DNA from: Bacteroidetes bacterium UBA1952
Lineage (GTDB): Bacteria > Bacteroidota > Bacteroidia > Chitinophagales > Chitinophagaceae
DNA: 5,694 nucleotides
Assembly (NCBI GenBank): GCA_002336725.1
Contig: DDEO01000144.1
Location: forward strand, 1 to 5,694
Reading direction: 5' to 3'
In this document: positions 1 to 5,083 of the stretch, piece after piece
How positions within the stretch are numbered: the stretch's first letter is position 1
Layout of the letters: each line of letters begins with the position of its first letter
Made by a program: the position numbers and the translations under genes
The notes under the pieces: model-generated
The model's database searches: none
What the model saw: only the letters and a program-made list of their open reading frames with translations
What the model was told of the DNA's origin: nothing

Positions 1-28
1 CAAGGCTTGTGCTGAACTTGATTCCGTG

Positions 29-50
29 CCGCCATGACGGATTACGTACG
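29..50 (+). repeat. 22-bp direct repeat, copy A
   Basis: The stretch begins ccgccatgacggat and ends acgtacg. It recurs at 135-156 with a single mismatch (T at position 43 against A at 149). The two copies start 106 bp apart in the same orientation. The copy ends with the self-complementary hexamer cgtacg. Two copies this close with 21 of 22 bases identical cannot plausibly be chance, so this is probably a member of a dispersed intergenic repeat family. Confidence 0.75.
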
Positions 51-121
51 CACGACGCAGCAGGGTGTAATACCATTTTCAATTTGGTAGCCCTAAATGA
101 CGCTGACCCACATAATGGAGA

Positions 122-140
122 TGGCGGGTCAAGCCCGCCA
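122..140. repeat. REP-like palindrome
   Basis: A perfect 7-bp inverted repeat, tggcggg (122-128) and cccgcca (134-140), surrounds a 5-base loop tcaag. With flanking bases it reads gagatggcgggtcaagcccg and onward. From memory, this type of GC-rich palindrome is common between genes in Bacteroidota and Alphaproteobacteria, but no family can be named from the sequence alone. It lacks a T-run, so it is not a good intrinsic terminator by itself. Confidence 0.6.
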
Positions 141-156
141 TGACGGATAACGTACG
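135..156 (+). repeat. 22-bp direct repeat, copy B
   Basis: This is the second copy of the repeat at 29-50, with one mismatch. Its first six bases form the right arm of the palindrome at 122-140, whereas copy A lacks a matching left arm. Copy B may therefore be the more complete form of the element, with copy A a decayed or partial one. Confidence 0.75.
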
Positions 157-275
157 AAGGATTAAAGGAGCATATACCGCCATCTGTTTTAAAATGGTAT
201 AATAAAGACACAACGCGCAGCGAAGATGCCGGAGCCGGATATTCTCCTTTGAAAGGAAGCAAATTCATCCAAACG

Positions 276-310
276 AAAGACCCCTTCAGGCAGCCTGAAG
301 GGGTCTTTTT
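276..310. terminator. Strong intrinsic terminator, probably bidirectional
   Basis: A perfect 15-bp stem pairs 276-290 (aaagaccccttcagg) with 294-308 around the 3-base loop cag. On the plus strand the 3' side runs into ttttt (306-310). On the minus strand the stem is followed by tctttcgtttgg, a weaker U-rich tail. It lies 43 bp beyond the stop codon of the last ompH gene, so it most likely ends the minus-strand uppS-bamA-ompH-ompH transcript. The better T-run faces the other way and could stop transcription arriving from a gene left of the window. Confidence 0.85.
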
Positions 311-314
311 CGAA

Positions 315-340
315 TCCGGAAATTTGGGGAAATTTCCGGA
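315..340. repeat. 11-bp inverted repeat (hairpin) beside the terminator
   Basis: The arms tccggaaattt (315-325) and aaatttccgga (330-340) are perfect reverse complements around a gggg loop. The hairpin lies 13 bp beyond the ompH stop codon on the minus strand, before the main terminator stem. Its right arm carries TTTCCGGAAA (333-342), a palindrome that recurs inside bamA and uppS. It may protect the 3' end of the mRNA, aid termination, or be a protein-binding or dispersed repeat sequence. The structure is certain; the role is not. Confidence 0.6.
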
Positions 341-353
341 AAAATAAATCAAT

Positions 354-896
354 TTACGGCTTCGCCGGTGCAGTAGCCGTTGCCGCCCCACCCTTGATAC
401 CCAGCTTGGTCTTCACGGCTTCCAGGATATTTTCGGATTCCTTGGCAAAGAGCAGACCGCCCGCCGAGGCATCGAAAACATAATCATAGCCCTTTTCCGT
501 AGCAACCGCCCGAATGGCCTTGTCGGCCTTTTCGAGGATGGGCTTGTAGAGGTCTTCTTTTTTCTTCTGCACCTTCTCGGTCGCGCTTTGATTGGTGCTT
601 TGCATCCGCGCTTCAAGGTCCTGGATTTCCTTGGCCTTCACTTCTTTCACGGCTTCGCTCATGGCAGCCTGTCCGGCCTGATAATCCTTGATTTTCTTTT
701 CATATTCCTTGCCCATAGTTTCGAGCTGATCCTGATAGGCTTTAGCAAAAACCTTCAGGTCGCTGTCGGCCTTGGTTACGTCGGGCATGATCTGGAGCAG
801 CTCAGCCGAGTTGATGTAGCCCAGCTTTGGCGACTGGGCGAGGGCTGCGGCAGAAAGCGAGAGGCAGCCGGCCAGCGTCAATACAATTTTCTTCAT
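354..896 (-). CDS. OmpH/Skp-family periplasmic chaperone (second, distal copy)
   Basis: This encodes 180 residues and is predicted to be a periplasmic holdase that keeps unfolded outer-membrane proteins soluble on the way to BamA. Residues 1-20 form a signal peptide (Lys-Lys, hydrophobic core, then ALA before Q21), so the mature protein should begin with Gln. The mature part has the family layout: a short first strand (KLGYINSAELLQIMP, 24-38), a long Lys/Glu/Gln-rich helix pair likely to be the coiled-coil tentacles (about 45-125), then AVATEKGYDYVFDASAG near the C-terminus (about 130-147). The end is a flexible Ala/Thr/Pro-rich tail (about 169-180). It follows the paralogue at 942-1457 after 45 bp and is the last gene of the operon, with terminators behind it. 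The ATG lacks a clear Shine-Dalgarno sequence, which is normal in Bacteroidota. The family call is firm; the client range is inferred. Confidence 0.9.
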   Translation of the reverse strand: MKKIVLTLAGCLSLSAAALAQSPKLGYINSAELLQIMPDVTKADSDLKVFAKAYQDQLETMGKEYEKKIKDYQAGQAAMSEAVKEVKAKEIQDLEARMQSTNQSATEKVQKKKEDLYKPILEKADKAIRAVATEKGYDYVFDASAGGLLFAKESENILEAVKTKLGIKGGAATATAPAKP

Positions 897-918
897 TATG
901 GTTAAAACAGAGAGTTGG

Positions 919-933
919 TTTTCAAATTGAAAA
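919..933. repeat. Small perfect dyad between the two ompH genes
   Basis: The sequence ttttcaa-a-ttgaaaa is a 7+7 bp palindrome with a single central base, in the 45-bp spacer between the tandem chaperone genes. With no loop it cannot form a good RNA hairpin, so if functional it would act as a DNA-binding dyad. It is AT-rich and may be fortuitous. Confidence 0.3.
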
Positions 934-941
934 AAGAGGCG

Positions 942-1457
942 TTATTTATTCACCCCCAGTTGTTTCAGCACATCGTCGGAGCGGTCGAGTTTTGGGTCGG
1001 CATAAAAAAGCGTAACGCCGCCCGCCTTATCGAGCACCATATCATAGCTTTTTTGGGTAGCCACTTTTTGCACCGCCGTATAAACGCGATCCTGAATGGG
1101 CTTCACGAGTGTTTGTCGTTGTTTAAAAAGGTCGCCCTCGAAGCCGAAGCGTTGTTTTTGCAGGTCTTTGGCCGCTTTTTCTTTGGTTACGATTTCATCT
1201 TCCCGTTTCTTGCGCATATCGTCGTTCAGCATGGCGCGTTCGGCGGTGTAACTCTTGTACATCCGGTCCACTTCGGCCATACGGTTGTCCACCTCGGTTT
1301 GCCAGTTTTTCGAGAGTTTATCAAGCTGGTCTTGGGCGGCTTTATACTCCGGCACGCGGTCGAGGATATATTTGGAATCAATGATGCAATAGCGTTGCGC
1401 AGAAGCGGCAAAGGTAGTGGTCGCAAGCAGAGCGGTGGCGAGCAGGAATCGTTTCAT
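942..1457 (-). CDS. OmpH/Skp-family periplasmic chaperone (first, BamA-proximal copy)
   Basis: This 171-residue protein is a paralogue of the next gene and probably a Skp-like chaperone for outer-membrane proteins. The signal peptide is residues 1-20 (MKR, a hydrophobic stretch, ASA before Q21), again giving a mature N-terminal Gln. The mature protein starts RYCIIDSKYILDRVPEY (22-38), the usual first strand and turn of the family. A highly charged helical region (about 40-125) should form the coiled-coil arms. The C-terminal block VATQKSYDMVLDKAGG matches VATEKGYDYVFDASAG of the downstream copy, which supports common descent. It lacks the Ala/Pro tail of that copy. The gene lies 64 bp after bamA in the same direction; I see no convincing promoter in that spacer, so cotranscription is likely. 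Having two diverged copies is common in Bacteroidota and may mean they bind different clients or form mixed trimers, which is inference. Confidence 0.9.
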   Translation of the reverse strand: MKRFLLATALLATTTFAASAQRYCIIDSKYILDRVPEYKAAQDQLDKLSKNWQTEVDNRMAEVDRMYKSYTAERAMLNDDMRKKREDEIVTKEKAAKDLQKQRFGFEGDLFKQRQTLVKPIQDRVYTAVQKVATQKSYDMVLDKAGGVTLFYADPKLDRSDDVLKQLGVNK

Positions 1458-1521
1458 AAGTTTTGTAGTCCGTTTTCGTTGTTGCGAGGTAAGACAATAA
1501 CGCCGTTCGGGGGCTTAATCC

Positions 1522-4161
1522 CTATTCCGGCTCGAAGCCCAACATGAAGTTAAACTTACCCATGTCCTTGAGGCTGTTGACACCATTGGCGGGATCATAG
1601 CGGTCGAAGCCGATGCCGTAGTCAAGGCCGAGCAGGCCAAACATCGGCAGGTAAAGGCGGATGCCCACCCCGGCAGAGCGGCGGAGCTGGAAGGGATTAT
1701 AATCCTTGAAGGTACTCCAGCCGTTGGCCATGTCAAAAAACGCCAGTCCGTAGATGGTGCTTGTGGGCGAAAGCGAGAACGGATAGCGCAGTTCTATCTG
1801 ATATTTATTAAAGATAGTGGCGTTCTGGGCATACACCTCATAGCCGCGCTGGGCAATGATGTCGCGGCCAATGAAGAAGCTCTGGCCCGTCAATCCGTCG
1901 CCGCCCACCTGAAAGCGTTCAAAGGGCGAATAGCCGATTTTGGGATTGTAATAGCCCAGGAAGCCATATTTAGCGCCCAGCTTCAATACCAGATTGCCCA
2001 CCACGCGCTGATACCAGTTGGCATTGAGCCGGTAGCGGTGATACTCCACAAATTTAAACTTCTCCTGTGCAGAGAGGCCGGATGGGTCGCGGTCGGAGAA
2101 CAGGCTATACGGCGGGGTAAACTGGAAAGCGAAGTTGATGTCGGAGCCACTGCGCGGATACAACGGCTGATCCACGCTATAGCGCGAGATGCCAATCCGG
2201 AAATACAGGTTGTTGGCCACGCCATTACTAAAACCTTCGAGCAGGTTGTAGCTCTTGAGGTCGTAACGCTGATAATTGACACCGGTACTCAGCACGAAGT
2301 TGTCATCCGGCCACTTGAGGCGGCGCGCCAGCGTTACGCCGCCGCCATACATCTGCAGATACGAAGAATCGGGCTTGGGAACATAGCCGGAAAAACGCGA
2401 ATAAATCAGGCTTGTGGTGAGCGCGTTGGGCTTTTTGCCGCCCAGCCACGGCTCGGTAAACGAGAAGTTGAGCGAGTTGTAGAGTACGCCGTTCGACTGG
2501 AAGTTGAGCGAGAGTTTCTGCCCGTCGCCCACCGGAAGCGGATCCCACATCCGGGGCCGGAACACATTGCGCAGCGAGAAGTTGTTGAACTGAATGCCGA
2601 TGTTGCCATAGAGCTTTACACCGCCGCCAAAGCCCAGAGAGAGTTGGAGCTGATCGCTTGATTTTTCGACCACCTGATATTCGATGTCCACCGTTCCGTC
2701 TTCCGGGTTGGGCTTGGGAATAGGAACTGTTTTCTCCGGATCAAAGAAGCCCAGTGCCGAGATTTCGCGCTGCGAGCGGATGATGTCGGTGCGGGAGAAT
2801 TTGCTGCCCGGCATCGTGCGGATTTCGCGGCGGATGACGTGCTCGTTGGTGCGGTCGTTGCCGGTGATAATCACGTTTTTGATGGTCGCCTGCGTGCCTT
2901 CGGTGATGCGCATCTCATAGTTGATGGTATCGCCCACAATACTTTTCTCGATGGGTTCTATCTGGAAGAACAGATAGCCATCATCCATATAAGCCGAAGT
3001 TACATCTTCGCTGCCGTCCATAGAAGGGATGCGGCCAACGCGACGGTCGAGCAATTCCTGGCTATAGACTTCTCCTTTTTTGATACCCAGAAACTGCGAA
3101 AGCTGCTCATTGGTATATTTGGTATTGCCTTTCCAGGTGATATCGCCAAAATAATAACGCTTGCCTTCCTGCACCTTCAGGTCGATATTCATATTACCGT
3201 TGGGCAGCAGATAGGTAGTGTCGTCCACAATCGTGGCATCGCGGTAGCCCAGCGAGTTGTAAACCGCCAGAAGTCCTTCGCGGTCTTCGGCAAATTTCTC
3301 CGGGTTGTATTTCGATCCGCGCCAGAACTGATAGCGAAAATAGGGATCGAGCGCCTCGAGGGTTTTGGAAGGCGAAAGGAAATTAAAATCCCTGACATAC
3401 TGTTTAAAAGAACGTTCTTCCTTTTCATACACGCTCGATTCGTCGGCGGGATAGAGCGTGATGCGGGCCATCTCGTGGGTATTCCGGAAAGCCCTTTTCA
3501 GCCGGGCATCCGACACCTGCTCATTTCCGGAAATATTAATCTGATTGATGCGCGTCTTGGTTCCCTTGTCGATATCAAAAGTGAGGATCACGCTGTTTTT
3601 CAGTTCCGGGTCGGGCCGCTCGATGACGGTTACGCGGGTCTGTCCGTAGCCTTTATCGGCGTAGTATTTCTGAATGCGCGCCACCGCATCTTGCTTCACG
3701 CCTTCGGTTACGACTTTAGAGCGCACCAGCCCTATTTTCTTCTCCAGTTCGTCGGCCTCCGATTTCTTGATATGGGCAAAGGATTTTTTGGAAAGGCGCG
3801 GGCGCTCTTCTACCTGAATCGTCAGGAAGATGCGGTCGCCCACGTATCTGTCCACCAGGATTTGCACATCGCTGAACAGATCCTGCCGCCAGAGGTTGCG
3901 GATGGCGCGGGCGATAGCGGGGTCGTTGGGCAGCTTCACCTTTCCGCCCACCGAGAGGCCCGTTACGGCCTGCAGCAGGTCGGCATCGAGGTATTGCACG
4001 CCGGTAACGTTGATGCCGCCGATGGTATAATCCCGCGTTTTTGGGGTGTTTGCGTCGCTGATATTTCCGGAAATTCCGGATTGGGCATGGCCTTCCACGG
4101 GGGTGCTTAGCAGCCCCAGGCTCAGCAGCCCTATGGGCAATAGAGAAACCTTAAATCGCAT
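1522..4161 (-). CDS. bamA: Outer membrane protein assembly factor BamA
   Basis: BamA (Omp85 family) is the central outer-membrane component of the BAM complex, which folds and inserts beta-barrel proteins. The 879 residues carry a signal peptide (1-26, GHA before Q27) and a short Ser/Gly linker. Five POTRA-like repeats follow at about 45-125, 126-200, 203-335, 336-425 and 426-500, then a 16-strand-type barrel from about 505 to the end. Typical POTRA pieces are visible: INVTGVQYLDADLL, INISGNEQVSDARL, ITWKGNTKYTNEQL and VIITGNDRTNEHVI. The barrel contains the loop-6 motif as QRGYE (771-775), and TEPWLGGKKP (569-578) is typical of the family. POTRA3 is about 50 residues longer than usual because of an insert (about 230-278), probably a clade feature. 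The last strand reads KFNFMLGF followed by EPE, so the terminal aromatic is three residues from the end. The ATG lies 8 bp after the uppS stop, implying translational coupling. The family call is secure. Confidence 0.96.
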   Translation of the reverse strand: MRFKVSLLPIGLLSLGLLSTPVEGHAQSGISGNISDANTPKTRDYTIGGINVTGVQYLDADLLQAVTGLSVGGKVKLPNDPAIARAIRNLWRQDLFSDVQILVDRYVGDRIFLTIQVEERPRLSKKSFAHIKKSEADELEKKIGLVRSKVVTEGVKQDAVARIQKYYADKGYGQTRVTVIERPDPELKNSVILTFDIDKGTKTRINQINISGNEQVSDARLKRAFRNTHEMARITLYPADESSVYEKEERSFKQYVRDFNFLSPSKTLEALDPYFRYQFWRGSKYNPEKFAEDREGLLAVYNSLGYRDATIVDDTTYLLPNGNMNIDLKVQEGKRYYFGDITWKGNTKYTNEQLSQFLGIKKGEVYSQELLDRRVGRIPSMDGSEDVTSAYMDDGYLFFQIEPIEKSIVGDTINYEMRITEGTQATIKNVIITGNDRTNEHVIRREIRTMPGSKFSRTDIIRSQREISALGFFDPEKTVPIPKPNPEDGTVDIEYQVVEKSSDQLQLSLGFGGGVKLYGNIGIQFNNFSLRNVFRPRMWDPLPVGDGQKLSLNFQSNGVLYNSLNFSFTEPWLGGKKPNALTTSLIYSRFSGYVPKPDSSYLQMYGGGVTLARRLKWPDDNFVLSTGVNYQRYDLKSYNLLEGFSNGVANNLYFRIGISRYSVDQPLYPRSGSDINFAFQFTPPYSLFSDRDPSGLSAQEKFKFVEYHRYRLNANWYQRVVGNLVLKLGAKYGFLGYYNPKIGYSPFERFQVGGDGLTGQSFFIGRDIIAQRGYEVYAQNATIFNKYQIELRYPFSLSPTSTIYGLAFFDMANGWSTFKDYNPFQLRRSAGVGIRLYLPMFGLLGLDYGIGFDRYDPANGVNSLKDMGKFNFMLGFEPE
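4061..4080. repeat. Double TCCGGA-type motif in the BamA linker
   Basis: ATATTTCCGGAAA (4061-4073) runs directly into ATTCCGGA (to 4080), giving two nearly identical 9-base units. In the minus-strand gene they encode Ser-Gly-Ile-Ser-Gly-Asn just after the signal peptide. The same 13-base ATATTTCCGGAAA recurs at 4432-4444 in uppS and, in reverse orientation, at 3524-3536 in bamA; the core TTTCCGGAAA is also at 333-342. It may be a dispersed short DNA motif rather than a purely protein-driven repeat. Confidence 0.5.
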
Positions 4162-4169
4162 TCTTGGCT

Positions 4170-4925
4170 TTAGATAGACTGGATTTGCTCGCTTGTTTTA
4201 CCGAAGCGGCGTTCGCGTTTTTGATAATCGGTCAGCGCCTCCAGGAAGTGTGCCCGCCGGAAATCCGGCCAGTGGGTGGGCGTAAAATAGAGTTCGGCGT
4301 AGGCCAGTTGATAGAGCAGGAAGTTGGAGATCCGGTGCTCGCCGGAGGTGCGTATCATCAGTTCCGGTTCCGGAAAACCGGTGGTGTAAAGGCAGGCTTC
4401 AAAATCGGCCTCGGTAATGTTTTCAGGGTTGATATTTCCGGAAACCGCCGCCTGCGCCAGCCGCTGCGCTGCCTTTGTAATCTCTTGCCGACCCGAATAG
4501 CTGAGCGCCAGAATCAGGGTTACCCGGCTGTTATCTTTGGTAATTTCCATCGCCTCGTCCAGTTCTTTCTGACACACCTGCGGCAGCGATTCTACATCGC
4601 CAATCACCCGCAGGCGCACGCCCTTGTGGCGCAAATCTTCCACTTCCTTGCGCAGGGTATTGACCAGCAGTTCCATCAGCGCGTTCACCTCTGCCTGCGG
4701 GCGATTCCAGTTTTCAGCCGAAAAGGCATAGAGCGTAAGATAAGGAATGCCAATCTCGCCGCAGGTGTTCACGATTTCGCGCACGCTCAACACGCCTTCA
4801 TAGTGGCCGTGTACGCGGTCTTTGCCGCGCTCTTTGGCCCAGCGGCCGTTGCCGTCCATGATGACCGCCACGTGCCTGGGCAGCCGCTCCGGATCGAGGG
4901 CCGGATGGGAATGATTTGGGTTCAA
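4170..4925 (-). CDS. uppS: Isoprenyl transferase (undecaprenyl diphosphate synthase)
   Basis: This cytoplasmic cis-prenyltransferase adds isopentenyl units to farnesyl diphosphate, giving the C55 product that becomes the lipid carrier for peptidoglycan and other envelope glycans. From the TTG at 4925 it has 251 residues, close to the 253 of E. coli UppS. Family signatures are intact: HVAVIMDGNGRWAK (18-31) with the catalytic Asp24 and the diphosphate-binding GNGR; AFSAENWNRP (67-76); and IRTSGEHRISNFLLYQ (191-206) with the substrate-binding Arg and Ser residues, followed by AYAELYF. The frame stays open upstream and a GTG at 4994 would give 274 residues. I prefer TTG because two exact Bacteroidota -7 elements lie at 4974-4989, just downstream of that GTG, and because the shorter form fits the family length. 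No in-frame ATG exists before Met23, which is inside the active site. The gene leads the operon and its stop is 8 bp before bamA. The function is certain; the start is moderately so. Confidence 0.93.
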   Translation of the reverse strand: MNPNHSHPALDPERLPRHVAVIMDGNGRWAKERGKDRVHGHYEGVLSVREIVNTCGEIGIPYLTLYAFSAENWNRPQAEVNALMELLVNTLRKEVEDLRHKGVRLRVIGDVESLPQVCQKELDEAMEITKDNSRVTLILALSYSGRQEITKAAQRLAQAAVSGNINPENITEADFEACLYTTGFPEPELMIRTSGEHRISNFLLYQLAYAELYFTPTHWPDFRRAHFLEALTDYQKRERRFGKTSEQIQSI

Positions 4926-4973
4926 CGAAAATGGATAATTAAATGCCTCGGAGCGCCGGAAACCAACGCGGCA

Positions 4974-4989
4974 CAAAGGTACAAAAATA
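4974..4989 (-). promoter_or_regulatory. Promoter -7 elements for the uppS-bamA-ompH operon
   Basis: The minus strand reads TATTTTTGTACCTTTG, two adjacent exact matches to TAnnTTTG, the -7 consensus of the Bacteroidota housekeeping sigma factor. TACCTTTG (4981-4974) is a particularly common form. Transcription would begin near 4966-4970, giving a leader of roughly 40-45 bases before the TTG start at 4925. I do not see a good TTTG -33 element at the expected distance upstream, so this rests on the -7 match and its position between divergent genes. Confidence 0.6.
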
Positions 4990-5068
4990 GCCACCTGTCC
5001 ATGCGTTCGGAGAGCTTGCCGAGAGATTAACGGGAATTTAGGGAAGCGGATTTTTCAATTTTCGGTAC

Positions 5069-5077
5069 TAACTTTCG
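5069..5077 (+). promoter_or_regulatory. Putative -7 element for upp
   Basis: TAACTTTCG matches TAnnTTTG at all fixed positions except the last (C for G). It ends 6 bases before the upp ATG, so transcription would start at or within a few bases of the start codon, giving a leaderless or nearly leaderless mRNA. No clear TTTG -33 box is present, only a T-rich run at 5050-5055. The element is plausible but unproven. Confidence 0.4.
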
Positions 5078-5083
5078 CACCTC

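Larger units (their letters stand above)
70..200. repeat. Distant inverted repeat, 10-bp arms
   Basis: The arms are ataccatttt (70-79) and aaaatggtat (191-200), which are perfect reverse complements, with 111 bp between them. The interval contains the palindrome at 122-140 and direct-repeat copy B. The pair could mark the ends of a small non-coding insertion or be parts of two separate repeat copies in opposite orientation. There is no transposase, and I could not define a target-site duplication. Chance cannot be fully excluded for AT-rich 10-mers. Confidence 0.35.
1..275. other. Intergenic region with short repeats, no gene supported
   Basis: No reading frame here looks like a protein, and I see no tRNA or rRNA. 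The stretch is a mosaic of short repeats: a 22-bp direct repeat (29-50 and 135-156), a REP-like palindrome (122-140), an inverted repeat (70-79 with 191-200) and a small dyad tcctttgaaagga at 245-257. The left edge (about 5-25) contains gctgaacttg, which from memory resembles another dispersed intergenic repeat of Bacteroidota and Alphaproteobacteria; I cannot verify that. The region lies beyond the 3' end of the minus-strand envelope operon, where such repeats commonly accumulate. Confidence 0.7.

Noticed and set aside
29..156. Possible CRISPR array from the 22-bp direct repeats
   Set aside because: There are only two copies 106 bp apart, the sequence between them contains other repeats, and no cas gene is present.
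864..875. Lipobox-like LAGC in the signal peptide of the distal OmpH (residues 8-11)
   Set aside because: The Cys at residue 11 leaves too short a hydrophobic core before it. The hydrophobic stretch continues to a good ALA|Q site, so signal peptidase I cleavage is more likely.
1409..1416. CAAAGGTA, the reverse of the -7 form TACCTTTG
   Set aside because: It falls inside the signal-peptide codons of the proximal ompH, downstream of its start codon, so a transcript from it would lack the ompH start. It is probably a chance match.
915..1547. A 210-codon plus-strand frame across the proximal ompH and its spacers
   Set aside because: It is antisense to a well-supported chaperone gene and its product resembles no family I know.
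2839..4110. A 423-codon open frame on the plus strand, antisense to bamA
   Set aside because: It lies wholly inside the clear bamA gene. Its translation shows no family motifs or domain structure and is consistent with a codon-bias shadow.
4164..5030. A 288-codon plus-strand frame antisense to uppS
   Set aside because: It covers uppS on the opposite strand, shows no recognisable motifs, and runs through the uppS promoter region.
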